The translations under genes and the position numbers were made by a program. The notes beneath the pieces were generated by a model. That model was not told where the DNA came from. It made no database searches and saw only the letters and a program-made list of their open reading frames with translations. A stretch of DNA of 37,536 nt from a virus: positions 1-37,536 of the IMG/VR virus record IMGVR_UViG_3300009379_000034, one strand, 5' to 3'. Of this stretch, positions 1-6,667 are shown one piece after another; the first letter of the stretch is position 1; each line of letters begins with the position of its first letter.

Positions 1-68
1 TTCAAGCAGAAGACGGCATACGAGATTCCTCTACGTCTCGTGGGCTCGGAGATGTGTATAAGAGACAG
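1..68 (+). other. Illumina Nextera P7/i7 adapter (assembly artefact)
   Basis: Positions 3-26 match the P7 flow-cell oligo, 27-34 (TCCTCTAC) an i7 index (the reverse complement GTAGAGGA is the index I know as N712), 35-49 the Nextera read-2 linker and 50-68 the 19-bp Tn5 mosaic end (AGATGTGTATAAGAGACAG). This is library construct DNA left on the contig end. It creates false peptides ending or starting in MCIRDS and SYTHLRAHET, well-known contaminants of protein databases. Genuine sequence begins at 69. Confidence 0.98.
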
Positions 69-69
69 C

Positions 70-561
70 TTTTTGGCCCGGTTCCGTAAAAAAGATGATG
101 GGAGTGCAATCGAGAGCGGCAGTGTGCAAAAAAGGGAACTGCCGGGGGCAAAGCTGAATCTCGCCCGGATGTCCGGAGGTGAGTCCCTTGCGCTTGGCAA
201 TCTTCCTCCGGGTGATGCGTATGATTTTGGCGGCAAGGTCTTTTTTCTTCATGAACGCGCCCTGAAAATGGTGCCCGGTGCGATTCGCTGGCAGGGATTT
301 CCGTTGGGCAAGGTGGCCGGTCGAGGGCCTAAAGCCACCTTCAGGCCTGGCGCAATGTGCAGGGTGCTGCTGCCTCCTGTCGATTCAAAGCACGGGCCGG
401 ATGTCTTCAATGTAGATGATAAGGCCGTTCTGGAGCAATTTCTGTCAGGCCAAAGTCTGGGCTTCAAGACCGGAAAAGGCCCTGTCGGGCTGTATTATAA
501 GGGCTTGCCTCTCGGTTGGCTGTCCCGCAAGGGGAAACGTCTTATTTGGTCTGCAAAATAG
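70..561 (+). CDS. C-terminal part of a probable RsmF/NOL1-NOP2-sun type rRNA cytosine methyltransferase (5' truncated)
   Basis: Only the last 163 codons are present; the reading frame enters from the adapter, so any start inside positions 40-69 is false. The visible part has short conserved blocks such as IRWQGFPLGKV and GLYYKGLPLGWLSRKGKRL, with repeated 'G-LPLG' turns followed by basic residues. This resembles the PUA-like RNA-binding tail of RsmF-type 16S rRNA m5C methyltransferases. The catalytic domain is missing, so the assignment rests on this tail alone. It is a host gene upstream of two tRNA genes, outside the prophage. An alternative is another PUA-like RNA-modifying enzyme. Confidence 0.5.
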   Translation, partial: FLARFRKKDDGSAIESGSVQKRELPGAKLNLARMSGGESLALGNLPPGDAYDFGGKVFFLHERALKMVPGAIRWQGFPLGKVAGRGPKATFRPGAMCRVLLPPVDSKHGPDVFNVDDKAVLEQFLSGQSLGFKTGKGPVGLYYKGLPLGWLSRKGKRLIWSAK

Positions 562-610
562 ACGAAGTATTTCGGCGTGTTATATTTGTTATTTTTTTCG
601 CGAAAAAGCG

Positions 611-639
611 TTGACAAATGGCTCCCGTGTGGGCAGTAT
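611..639 (+). promoter_or_regulatory. Putative sigma70-type promoter for the tRNA-Val/tRNA-Asp operon
   Basis: A perfect TTGACA (611-616) is followed after 17 bp by CAGTAT (634-639). A second TTGACA at 705-710 with TAAAGA at 729-734 (18-bp spacer) lies just upstream of tRNA-Val at 746. Either or both may drive the two tRNA genes. Seen by eye only. Confidence 0.5.
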
Positions 640-745
640 GCCCTTCGCTGAACGCGGATGAGCGTCCCCGGCTGAAGCGGGTAGCCCCTTGATAACAAAG
701 GGGGTTGACAAGAATCCAGAAGCCAAGCTAAAGACACTCTCCTGC

Positions 746-821
746 GGGCGGGTAGCTCAGCTGGAAGAGCATCGCCCTTACAAGGCGAGGGTCACAGGTT
801 CGAGCCCTGTTCCGCCTACCA
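746..821 (+). tRNA. tRNA-Val (anticodon TAC)
   Basis: The 76-nt sequence folds as a cloverleaf: acceptor GGGCGGG pairs with TCCGCCT, the D arm is GCTC/GAGC, the anticodon stem TCGCC/GGCGA encloses the loop CTTACAA with anticodon TAC, and the T arm ACAGG/CCTGT encloses TTCGAGC. CCA is encoded at 819-821. It lies 42 bp upstream of tRNA-Asp, probably in one transcript. Confidence 0.95.
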
Positions 822-863
822 TTTCGTCTTAAAGCGTTGCTTAACACGCTTTATTATAAGTGC

Positions 864-949
<86 letters not shown>

Positions 950-952
<3 letters not shown>

Positions 953-987
953 AGTTTCAAGCAATTAGCTTGAGACTCTTTTTCTTT
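950..987 (+). terminator. Rho-independent terminator of the tRNA operon, overlapping the end of int
   Basis: A 13-bp stem (AAGAGTTTCAAGC 950-962 with GCTTGAGACTCTT 968-980, one G-U wobble) with a 5-nt loop is followed by a T-rich run to 987. The same hairpin exists at the right attachment site with compensating base changes in two stem pairs, which supports a real RNA structure. The integrase stop codon (957-959) lies inside the stem. Confidence 0.88.
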
Positions 988-2069
988 GCCTTGTCGCCTG
1001 TACCCCCGTTTGTACCCCCGATGGTCTTCCGACCGCCGTTGAGTACTTCCAAGTGGGGGCGAATCTGAGAACTGCCAAGAAGGTTTTTCAGGTATCTCTC
1101 GGTTGTTCTCGGCGACTTGTGCCGCAACAACATTTGAATGATGTGCAGCGGTGTATCTTTCGACCACAAAACCGACGCCGATAGATGACGAATGGCATGG
1201 CAGCCGAATTCTTTTACTTCAGCTTCCTCGCAAAGGTCTTGCGGGAAACCTCTATTCTCTGTGTAGGGCTTGTTCTTGAAGCGTCCTTTGGGTTGAACGA
1301 AAACCCATTCGTTGATAGCCTGTTTCCTGTGTTCGAGCAGGATGGCTACCAGGTCGTCAATCATGGGAATCCAATCGTATTCCATCGACCCACCAAGGCG
1401 CTTCTTTGTTCCTATCCTGATACGTTGACCGGCGAAGTCTACGTCTGACCATTGCAACCGGAATATCTCACCCTTCCGGGCCGCGGTGTAGAGCAAAGTG
1501 AGGAGCATGACACTGTCTTGCTCCTTTGCTTTTCCCACCGTTGCCCAAAAGTGTTTTTCTGGGGGGACGTATCTTTCTTTTCTCTGCTCGGGGAACTTGG
1601 GCACTGCTCTCCATGGGTTTGGACCTGTAGGGAAGCCCTCAATAAACTCCCTTCCCCAATTCCAGGCGGCAACCAAGTTCTTCCGATCTTTGTTCGCTGC
1701 GTATCCGCTTCGTTCCTCGAACTGCTTTTGCAAGAAACGCAGGGCATCGCCCTTGTTCAAGTGTTCGGCTGGCGTATCCAAGTCGATGACTGTTAATAGC
1801 CTTTTGATACACGTCCTTTTTTCACTGAGGGTTTTATTCGAGTACTTAGTCGCATAAAGCAAATACTTGGTTCCCCAGTTAAGGAGCGAGACCAAGGGGG
1901 TCGTCGGCTCTTCCGGTTCTGGATTGGGGATGATTACCCCCGCCCGAACCTTGCCTTCCCACATTAAGGCTTTCGCCTTTGTAGGAAAGTGAGCTACGTG
2001 TTCCTCGCCCTGTTTCCTTACCCGCGCTCTCCACGGGGTTTTCTTCCTGCCTTTTACTTTGTAAGGCAT
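957..2069 (-). CDS. int: Tyrosine recombinase integrase
   Basis: A 370-aa phage integrase. Residues 1-45 are a basic N-terminal arm-binding segment, about 55-150 a SAM-like core-binding domain, about 165-330 the catalytic domain. The catalytic set is visible: R198 in TAARKGE, H291 and R294 in HAIRH, H317 in LLRHK and nucleophile Y326 in TTERYL. The start is supported by GAGGAAAG upstream of the ATG. The gene points toward attL and ends inside the tRNA-Asp terminator, so its last residues (KKKSLKLIA) are written in attachment-adjacent DNA. It should catalyse integration into, and with the neighbouring HTH protein excision from, tRNA-Asp. A diverged relative begins at the right attachment site (36760-37536). 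Confidence 0.95.
   Translation of the reverse strand: MPYKVKGRKKTPWRARVRKQGEEHVAHFPTKAKALMWEGKVRAGVIIPNPEPEEPTTPLVSLLNWGTKYLLYATKYSNKTLSEKRTCIKRLLTVIDLDTPAEHLNKGDALRFLQKQFEERSGYAANKDRKNLVAAWNWGREFIEGFPTGPNPWRAVPKFPEQRKERYVPPEKHFWATVGKAKEQDSVMLLTLLYTAARKGEIFRLQWSDVDFAGQRIRIGTKKRLGGSMEYDWIPMIDDLVAILLEHRKQAINEWVFVQPKGRFKNKPYTENRGFPQDLCEEAEVKEFGCHAIRHLSASVLWSKDTPLHIIQMLLRHKSPRTTERYLKNLLGSSQIRPHLEVLNGGRKTIGGTNGGTGDKAKKKSLKLIA
999..1020 (+). repeat. Putative integrase arm-type sites on the left arm (2 copies)
   Basis: TGTACCCCCG occurs at 999-1008 and 1011-1020, 12 bp apart, inside the 3' end of int. The same motif occurs three times at 12-bp spacing just left of attR (36594-36627). The second integrase gene lacks it. 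Direct repeats flanking the core on both sides are what arm-type integrase sites look like. Confidence 0.7.
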
Positions 2070-2238
2070 GTTCTTTCCTCACTTTATCCACTATTAGATT
2101 TTCAAAGAACAGGACACGGCGACCGATCTTGACCCCACCGTATTTTCGATAGTTATTCTTTACGGTGGATTCTTTCAAGTCGAAGAATTCTGCAATCTCT
2201 TTGACTGATACTTTCTTGCCAAGTTCGTTCAAGGTCAT
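1879..2238 (-). CDS. AlpA/excisionase-like helix-turn-helix protein overlapping int
   Basis: The N-terminal 55-60 residues form a compact HTH: VSVKEIAEFFDLKESTVKNNYRK followed by VKIGRRVLFFE, as in MerR/AlpA/excisionase small DNA-binding proteins. ATG at 2238 is preferred over the GTG at 2247 because AGGG lies 8 bases before it. From about residue 57 the frame overlaps the 5' end of int in another frame, and that tail (rich in G, S, R and P) looks unselected. Overlap of a small xis gene with int is common in lambdoid phages. Likely role: excisionase or directionality factor, possibly also controlling int. Confidence 0.65.
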   Translation of the reverse strand: MTLNELGKKVSVKEIAEFFDLKESTVKNNYRKYGGVKIGRRVLFFENLIVDKVRKEHALQSKRQEENPVESAGKETGRGTRSSLSYKGESLNVGRQGSGGGNHPQSRTGRADDPLGLAP

Positions 2239-2367
2239 ATTGAACACCCTTTCCCCGGATTGTTATTCTCTACCATCGTTATATACGTTTTTTGCTGGGG
2301 TATTCCCGGCACAACTCACGCGAAGGCCGCACTGGTGGAAGGTGTGGCCTTCTGCGTTGGTGAGCAC

Positions 2368-2406
2368 CACGTCCCGGAGTCTCAGACTTTGACTCCGAGG
2401 ACGTGG
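2368..2406. repeat. Long inverted repeat upstream of xis/int
   Basis: CCACGTCC...GGACGTGG with an inner GGAGTC...GACTCC arm forms one long hairpin. A T-rich run at 2422-2435 lies 15 bp beyond it on the + strand, too far for a standard terminator in that direction. A second inverted repeat GAAGGCC/GGCCTTC lies just left (about 2320-2352). They separate the early operon from xis/int. A transcription attenuator or protein-binding site is possible. Confidence 0.45.
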
Positions 2407-2455
2407 CACTTGGGGAGGGGCTATTTTTCTTTTTGCTGCTCATGGCTATCGTTCG

Positions 2456-2650
2456 TCAGTTGCGAATGTTCTTGATTGTCGTTTTAAGTTCATCAGCCAG
2501 AGTAAAGAACGCGTCTTCGTCGTATGAGTAGGCCAACCCGCTACATTCGCGTACATAATTATCGGCCTTCATTGCTTCCATTTCAATCATCGCTTCTGCT
2601 ACGGCCTGTTGAATAAGGGCGGCTTCATGTGTTTTGTCTGCTTCTGTCAT
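2456..2650 (-). CDS. Small hypothetical acidic protein
   Basis: A 64-aa protein with no family I recognise, predicted mostly helical (MTEADKTHEAALIQQAVAEAMIEME...). GAGGAAT lies 4-5 bases before the ATG. It is the last gene of the leftward early operon. The region 2.4-4.8 kb holds mostly small accessory genes. Confidence 0.6.
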   Translation of the reverse strand: MTEADKTHEAALIQQAVAEAMIEMEAMKADNYVRECSGLAYSYDEDAFFTLADELKTTIKNIRN

Positions 2651-2669
2651 GTCATTCCTCAGTGTATAA

Positions 2670-2876
2670 TCAGTGGTTATTCAGCGTTTCGTTAAGTTCG
2701 CGCATACGGGCGTAGTGTTCGCCCATGGCATCGGCATGTCCCTGCTTGTTGGTTGCGCTGTTGACTGCCCACAGAGATGAGACAACTTTGGCCGCTTTTT
2801 CTCTAAGTTCGTCGTAGTCGTCTTTGTGTACGTACAAATCTCCGCTAATCGGGTTTGGCTCTATGGTTCTTGGCAT
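2670..2876 (-). CDS. Small hypothetical protein
   Basis: A 68-aa protein (MPRTIEPNPISGDLYVHKDDYDELREKA...HYARMRELNETLNNH), probably two helices after a short extended start. AGGGAA precedes the ATG. No recognisable family. It follows the anti-defence pair in the leftward operon after a 154-bp gap that contains a hairpin. Confidence 0.6.
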   Translation of the reverse strand: MPRTIEPNPISGDLYVHKDDYDELREKAAKVVSSLWAVNSATNKQGHADAMGEHYARMRELNETLNNH

Positions 2877-3011
2877 GATGATTCCCTATGAGTTGCCTTT
2901 CTTAATCCAACTGTTCGGTTATCTCGAAGAGTTGGACGCAACCGTTAAGTATTACTTACAAGTTGCCTCTTAATCGTGTTTTAACTCTTGGTTGTCTTCA
3001 TAGTCTTGGAA

Positions 3012-3025
3012 GGGGCCGAAGCCCC
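3012..3025 (-). terminator. UUCG-tetraloop hairpin after the Tad2-like gene
   Basis: On the minus strand GGGGC-TTCG-GCCCC lies just past the stop codon at 3031. UUCG loops are very stable and common in terminators, but only TTCC follows, so termination would be partial or factor-assisted. Confidence 0.45.
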
Positions 3026-3030
3026 CACCG

Positions 3031-3291
3031 TTACATATGGTCTGCGAGTCCCCAGTCTTCAGCCAGCATGTCGGTCTGAGAAGCCAGCCAAGGCACACGA
3101 ACTTTCGGGGCATCGGGGTTGGTGGTGTCCAAGCCGGATGTGTCGATGTAAATGTACGGCGCGGTCATGAAGCTGTTCTCATCAGGTACTTGCAGCTTGA
3201 TAAAGATGTTCTTGCCGTTCCAGCCTCGGCGGGTCAGCTTGTGGCCCTGCTTGAGGTACATCAGGGCGTCACCAAAGGTACTCGGTCCCAT
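3031..3291 (-). CDS. tad2: Tad2-like (DUF2829) anti-Thoeris protein
   Basis: An 86-aa protein with the DUF2829 signature: TFGDALMYLKQGHKLTRRGWNGKN (residues 5-28) and VPWLASQTDMLAEDW (66-80). DUF2829 proteins include Tad2, a phage protein that binds the cyclic ADP-ribose-type signal of Thoeris (and in relatives CBASS nucleotides), keeping the effector inactive. The start at 3291 is chosen because AAGGAG lies 7 bases upstream; an upstream in-frame ATG (3366) would overlap the preceding gene and has no advantage. It sits 46 bp behind a candidate Acb2/Tad1-type gene, so the two form a probable anti-defence unit. The family is clear; activity against Thoeris in this host is inferred. Confidence 0.88.
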   Translation of the reverse strand: MGPSTFGDALMYLKQGHKLTRRGWNGKNIFIKLQVPDENSFMTAPYIYIDTSGLDTTNPDAPKVRVPWLASQTDMLAEDWGLADHM

Positions 3292-3337
3292 ATCTATTCT
3301 CCTTTTGCGCTTTGCGCGGGTTTGTTCATATGAGTGG

Positions 3338-3685
3338 TTATTTTTCGTGCTTGTTCTCAACGCCACGGTTCAGCCGTTCGCGAGTACGCTCATGGAGAAC
3401 GTATAAAGCACCTCCGCATAGCGTCAAAGCTGTTGCGTTTTCGTCACAGGCGAACGGTCCAGATTGAAAGCCTTCAAGCCGGTCAAGAATGATGGCAAGC
3501 AGGACTTCATTGGTAACACCATTTTCTTCAAGGCTGATGAACTCGATAGGGACATTGTAGCCAACTCCGCTGTCTTGTTCGACTTGGATTCTGTAGATCT
3601 GTGGCGCATTGCCGGGGGCTACGTTTTCGCCAGCGTAAAGCCGGGGCTGTCTGTCGTTTTCGACGTGTGTGGTAATCTCTCTCAT
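3338..3685 (-). CDS. Candidate Acb2/Tad1 hairpin-family nucleotide-sponge protein
   Basis: A 115-aa protein. The first half is beta-rich (residues 1-55). The second half has two helices, EVLLAIILDRLEGFQSGPFA and ENATALTLCGGALYVLHERTRERLNRGVE. From memory, phage proteins with 'NE-LLA-IIDRL-FQ-GPFAC-EN--AL...RT--R--RGVEG' are annotated with the Acb2/Tad1 hairpin domain, which sequesters immune cyclic nucleotides. AAGGAG lies 8 bases before the ATG. The start overlaps the stop of the upstream zinc protein (ATGA), and the Tad2-like gene follows. The family call is recalled, not searched; a structural role is the alternative. Confidence 0.5.
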   Translation of the reverse strand: MREITTHVENDRQPRLYAGENVAPGNAPQIYRIQVEQDSGVGYNVPIEFISLEENGVTNEVLLAIILDRLEGFQSGPFACDENATALTLCGGALYVLHERTRERLNRGVENKHEK

Positions 3686-3855
3686 TTGATTTCTCCTTTA
3701 TCTTGGTTGGTAATATTCGTTGACTTTCCGCTCATCGGGCACCACTCGCCATTGTGTTTGTGATATTGGTAGCTCTCAAACTGAGTGCGGTGGTAGCAAA
3801 GGGCAACCGAGTGACCACACTTCGGGCATTTGACGTAAACGGTAGACCTATCCAT
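3682..3855 (-). CDS. 57-aa zinc-binding protein
   Basis: MDRSTVYVKCPKCGHSVALC followed by YHRTQ...YHKHNGEWCP. The CPKCGH knuckle and later C, H and WCP residues suggest one bound zinc. GAGGTGG precedes two tandem ATGs, the second of which (3855) has the better spacing. Its TGA overlaps the ATG of the candidate Acb2/Tad1 gene (ATGA), so the two are translationally coupled. The Cys/His pattern, the Shine-Dalgarno site and the coupling on both sides support a real gene. Function unknown. Confidence 0.72.
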   Translation of the reverse strand: MDRSTVYVKCPKCGHSVALCYHRTQFESYQYHKHNGEWCPMSGKSTNITNQDKGEIK

Positions 3856-3985
3856 CATCCACCTCGGTTGTATAGTCAGTTAAATACGCGGGCCGGTCGT
3901 TAACCCGGCTCTCCCTCTTGCACCGCTCCATCCCGGCATATCTGCACTCCCGCTTTTCGTCATCGGTGGTGGGGATGAGGTCCAA
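3848..3985 (-). CDS. Possible 45-aa Cys-containing protein (TTG start)
   Basis: An open frame LDLIPTTDDEKRECRYAGMERCKRESRVNDRPAYLTDYTTEVDDG ends with TAG overlapping the start of the 57-aa zinc gene. The frame is open back to a TAG just upstream and no ATG lies near its beginning; TTG at 3985 preceded by AGG is the best start seen. The residue pattern (CRYAGMERC) looks protein-like. The rest of 3986-4066 shows no gene. Confidence 0.35.
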   Translation of the reverse strand: MDLIPTTDDEKRECRYAGMERCKRESRVNDRPAYLTDYTTEVDDG

Positions 3986-4066
3986 TAACCTGACGGTCAG
4001 GTGGGGTACCTCTCGCTGGTAGCGTGTCTACTTTCCACGCCGCCGCGCAAATGTTCTCATGTAGGT

Positions 4067-4267
4067 TTATCGCTTATCCGTTGTGAACTTATAAAAGCTG
4101 TGTTGTCTGACCTTGACGGGACGCCCGCATTTTTTACAGCCAGAAGTCCATGACCCCCGCTTGTACGAAGCATCACTAATGGGTCTGCCGTACTGATTGA
4201 AATACCACTCAACACTTTCCGTGGCTTCACAGTGTGGACAGTCAAGATCGGGTCTATCATCGCTCAT
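4067..4267 (-). CDS. 66-aa zinc-ribbon protein
   Basis: CPHC (residues 10-13) and CKKC (44-47) form a four-cysteine ribbon, with ESVEWYFNQYG between them and a basic tail. GAGGTGA lies 4 bases before the ATG. The overlapping frame at 4057-4260 is a shadow. Such ribbons are common in phage early regions and may bind nucleic acid or host proteins; function unknown. Confidence 0.7.
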   Translation of the reverse strand: MSDDRPDLDCPHCEATESVEWYFNQYGRPISDASYKRGSWTSGCKKCGRPVKVRQHSFYKFTTDKR

Positions 4268-4290
4268 TTTTCACCTCGTAGTATGCTGAG

Positions 4291-4554
4291 TTAGTTGCTT
4301 TGAGGATAGACTGCGTCCATCTCGTAATCATCTCCGTCATCGGAAAATTCTTGCACCAACACCGTGGTCTTTTTCCCTGCAACAAGGTCTATAACCCCGT
4401 CCCATTCCACCTCTTCTTGGCACGCATCAACGTTGAACAAGTCCTCTGGATTTTGCTCAGCCCAAGCCTGTACATCACCAAAGGGGATATTGTCTGGCAC
4501 TGTAATTTTCGCGGTTTTCATTGTCTTTTTGGTGAGATTGATAAGATATTTCAT
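4291..4554 (-). CDS. Hypothetical acidic protein
   Basis: An 87-aa protein. After a short basic start, residues 15-87 (ITVPDNIPFGDVQAWAEQNPEDLF...VYPQSN) are strongly acidic, a feature of small phage inhibitors and DNA mimics. GGAG precedes the first ATG; the inner ATG (4521) has no ribosome site. No family recognised. Confidence 0.62.
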   Translation of the reverse strand: MKYLINLTKKTMKTAKITVPDNIPFGDVQAWAEQNPEDLFNVDACQEEVEWDGVIDLVAGKKTTVLVQEFSDDGDDYEMDAVYPQSN

Positions 4555-4574
4555 TTTTCTCTCCTCATTGCGGA

Positions 4575-4787
4575 TTAGTTGACTACATGGTGCGCTTCAT
4601 CGCTCAAGTCGCTGGCTTTAGCCTCGCGTACGTCAAGCAAATCAACATCCTCAACCCCGATCAGTTCGCCGCAATCGGTCCATGAGATTTCCCATGTCTC
4701 GATAGCGGCGCGGGCCTCATCCTCAGACTCGGCAGCTATGACCGCCGCGCACTTGAGGCTTGCCGTAAATTCGTAAAGTTTCTTCAT
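4575..4787 (-). CDS. Hypothetical small acidic protein
   Basis: A 70-aa protein, MKKLYEFTASLKCAAVIAAESEDEARAAIETWEISW..., with a beta-strand/helix pattern of a compact alpha-beta fold. ATG at 4787 is preferred to GTG at 4793 because GGGAG lies at ideal distance. Function unknown. It follows the PAPS-reductase-family gene by 21 bp. Confidence 0.66.
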   Translation of the reverse strand: MKKLYEFTASLKCAAVIAAESEDEARAAIETWEISWTDCGELIGVEDVDLLDVREAKASDLSDEAHHVVN

Positions 4788-4808
4788 GTCCACTCCCTGC
4801 TGAACAGT

Positions 4809-5837
4809 TTATATTGCCGCCGCCACTCGCGGGACTTCCGGCAAGTTGGCCTGATAAAGCGGGTATGGTTTGGAGGCGAACCGCCACGCGATACGGGGGT
4901 CGCCATTGACACGCATGTAATGCAGAACTTCCTCAAGGCCGAGGGTGTTCATGCAGTAGTCCCATAGCTTGGGATGCGTGTAATAGAGTTGCTGGAAACG
5001 ATTCGGAACGGTGTCACTATGCATGCCGAAACAACAAAAAATGCACCCGGTACGGCTTACGCCAGTTGTCTTGAACTCCCGGCCGTGACGTATGATATCG
5101 CCATATACAGACGGGTACGGCATGTTGTGTGCTTGGATGTATTCAAGGACGTCATTCTTCATCCAAAAGGCGATAGGCTTTGACATCGGAGTGTCGCCGT
5201 CAAAGGCGTTACATCCGGTCTTGGTATAGCCAATCTCCCGCAATCTACTTTCACAAGCCATCTGGCCGGATATCTCGCCTCGGCCAGTTTCTTTCTTGAA
5301 CGCCTTGAACGGGTTTTTCTTCATCACATCACAACAGCCGTCACCAATCTTGAACGGTGCATCGACAAGGAACCGCCACCTTTGAGCAAGCTTCCAGCCT
5401 GTTGTCATTTCGCCGTCTCTGTTAATCCCGGTATCGTACAAGTGGAACATGGCCCCTTGCAGCTCTTCCGGGTAACGCAGGACACGGATAACCTTTGCCC
5501 ATTTCTTTGAAACCAGAGGCCAGCCGTGTTCCTTTATGACTTTGTGGAAAGGCATCGTCGGGCGCACGATGAAAACGTTGTCCGTGTGCTTCACATGCTT
5601 TTCGAGTTCAGGATATTCCAGGCCAGTGTTTACATGCAGGGCCGGGACTTCCGGGTAGAGAGAGCGGACAAGACGAAGAGTGACAGAGGAATCTATGCCG
5701 CCGGAATAGGTCACGACCACATTGCCGTCGTGCGCTTCGTACCACTCGCGGATACGGGCAAGGCTCATCTGAATCTTTTCAGACAATGGCAGCCCTTGGC
5801 GGCGTTTGAGTTCGGTATATTCTACGGCTTTTTTCAT
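4809..5837 (-). CDS. PAPS-reductase-family (adenine nucleotide alpha-hydrolase) protein
   Basis: A 342-aa protein with a PP-loop TYSGGIDSSV (SGGIDS at 45-50) that grips ATP or PAPS, followed by VNTGLEYPEL and many cysteines (GDGCCDVMKK, GCNAF, TGCIFCCFGMH) that could hold an iron-sulfur cluster or act in thiol chemistry. In CysH/DndC-type enzymes the domain reduces PAPS or activates an atom for sulfur transfer. The start overlaps the stop of the HNH-type gene (TAATG), so both are co-translated. Phage relatives exist widely and their substrate is not settled: DNA or tRNA sulfur modification or sulfate assimilation are the options. Confidence 0.85.
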   Translation of the reverse strand: MKKAVEYTELKRRQGLPLSEKIQMSLARIREWYEAHDGNVVVTYSGGIDSSVTLRLVRSLYPEVPALHVNTGLEYPELEKHVKHTDNVFIVRPTMPFHKVIKEHGWPLVSKKWAKVIRVLRYPEELQGAMFHLYDTGINRDGEMTTGWKLAQRWRFLVDAPFKIGDGCCDVMKKNPFKAFKKETGRGEISGQMACESRLREIGYTKTGCNAFDGDTPMSKPIAFWMKNDVLEYIQAHNMPYPSVYGDIIRHGREFKTTGVSRTGCIFCCFGMHSDTVPNRFQQLYYTHPKLWDYCMNTLGLEEVLHYMRVNGDPRIAWRFASKPYPLYQANLPEVPRVAAAI

Positions 5838-6664
5838 TATTTCCCTGCTGATTTTGAAATCTCGGACTGTGCCCGGGCAAGCTCGAACCGCTTGGAATCC
5901 AACTTGGCCATCGCAATAATTGTTGGCTTGAAATCGTCCGGAACATCGCTGAAACCGAGCCTGGTCATTTGAAGACTTTCAGCCCTGGTGAACAGGCCGA
6001 GGTTTTCAAGAACGCAGTTCAGCTTGTCACCATCCAAGAAGCGGATAACGTGTCCCTCCGGAGTGGGCCCATGAGCTCCCTCCCAAATAACGACATGCTT
6101 GTGCTTGAATCGCGTCTTTGCTTCGGTGTAAGGATTCTCTTCTTCGATCTTGACCAGGATGAAGCCATCCTTCGGGCAAATGCGCTCACTACCAAGGGCC
6201 CGAACATTTCCGGGAATATCTCCCTTTTTGAAGCTGCCGCTGTTTGGCTTGCAAATTCCTTTTCCAGCCACTCCAGCGGTCCAGGGGATATTGCCTTTTT
6301 CAAAACGACCAGTTCGTCCGCAGCGGATCTTATGGTTGTCGATGAAAGCCTCAATCTGATTGACGCCCTTGTTTGTTCCAAACTCGCGATTGAAAGCCTC
6401 AGTCAACTTGTGCTTGTCCATCGTGAGGTATCCATCTTTGATGAATCCCACTTGCTCCGGAGTGTAGGTCAGCCGCTCCCCTTTCATGAAACCGGGTTTC
6501 CGGCCACACTTGAAGCCTTCCCTTGTGAGGGTGGTCTTGATTGCATTTTCGGTCCTGCTCTGCCCAAACTTCGCATTGAATGCGGCGGTCAGTGCCGGAA
6601 CGCGCTGCGCCTTGTATTCGTCTCGCAGAAAATCAAGCTGCTCTTTGGTGTAGCTAACGCGCAT
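5837..6664 (-). CDS. HNH-type protein with two N-terminal SANT/HTH-like repeats
   Basis: A 275-aa protein. Residues 4-62 and 66-125 are two similar copies (YTKEQLDFLRDEY...CGRKPGFMKGE; YTPEQVGFIKDGY...CGRTGRFEKGN), each a likely DNA-binding helical domain. The C-terminal half has FKHKHVVIWEGAHGPTPEG followed by FLDGDKLNCVLENLGLFTRAE, the frame of HNH_3 endonucleases. The usual catalytic 'DH' before the 'NGD' turn is replaced by RF, a variant I recall from other phage proteins. It may be a divergent nuclease or a DNA-binding regulator. AGGA precedes the ATG. Confidence 0.75.
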   Translation of the reverse strand: MRVSYTKEQLDFLRDEYKAQRVPALTAAFNAKFGQSRTENAIKTTLTREGFKCGRKPGFMKGERLTYTPEQVGFIKDGYLTMDKHKLTEAFNREFGTNKGVNQIEAFIDNHKIRCGRTGRFEKGNIPWTAGVAGKGICKPNSGSFKKGDIPGNVRALGSERICPKDGFILVKIEEENPYTEAKTRFKHKHVVIWEGAHGPTPEGHVIRFLDGDKLNCVLENLGLFTRAESLQMTRLGFSDVPDDFKPTIIAMAKLDSKRFELARAQSEISKSAGK

Positions 6665-6667
6665 GGC

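Noticed and set aside
40-69. ATG start giving MGSEMCIRDS for the first gene
   Set aside because: These codons are adapter and mosaic-end DNA, not part of the gene.
31-252. Leftward frame ending in SYTHLRAHET
   Set aside because: It is the antisense of the truncated host gene and reads through the sequencing adapter; the tail is a known adapter translation.
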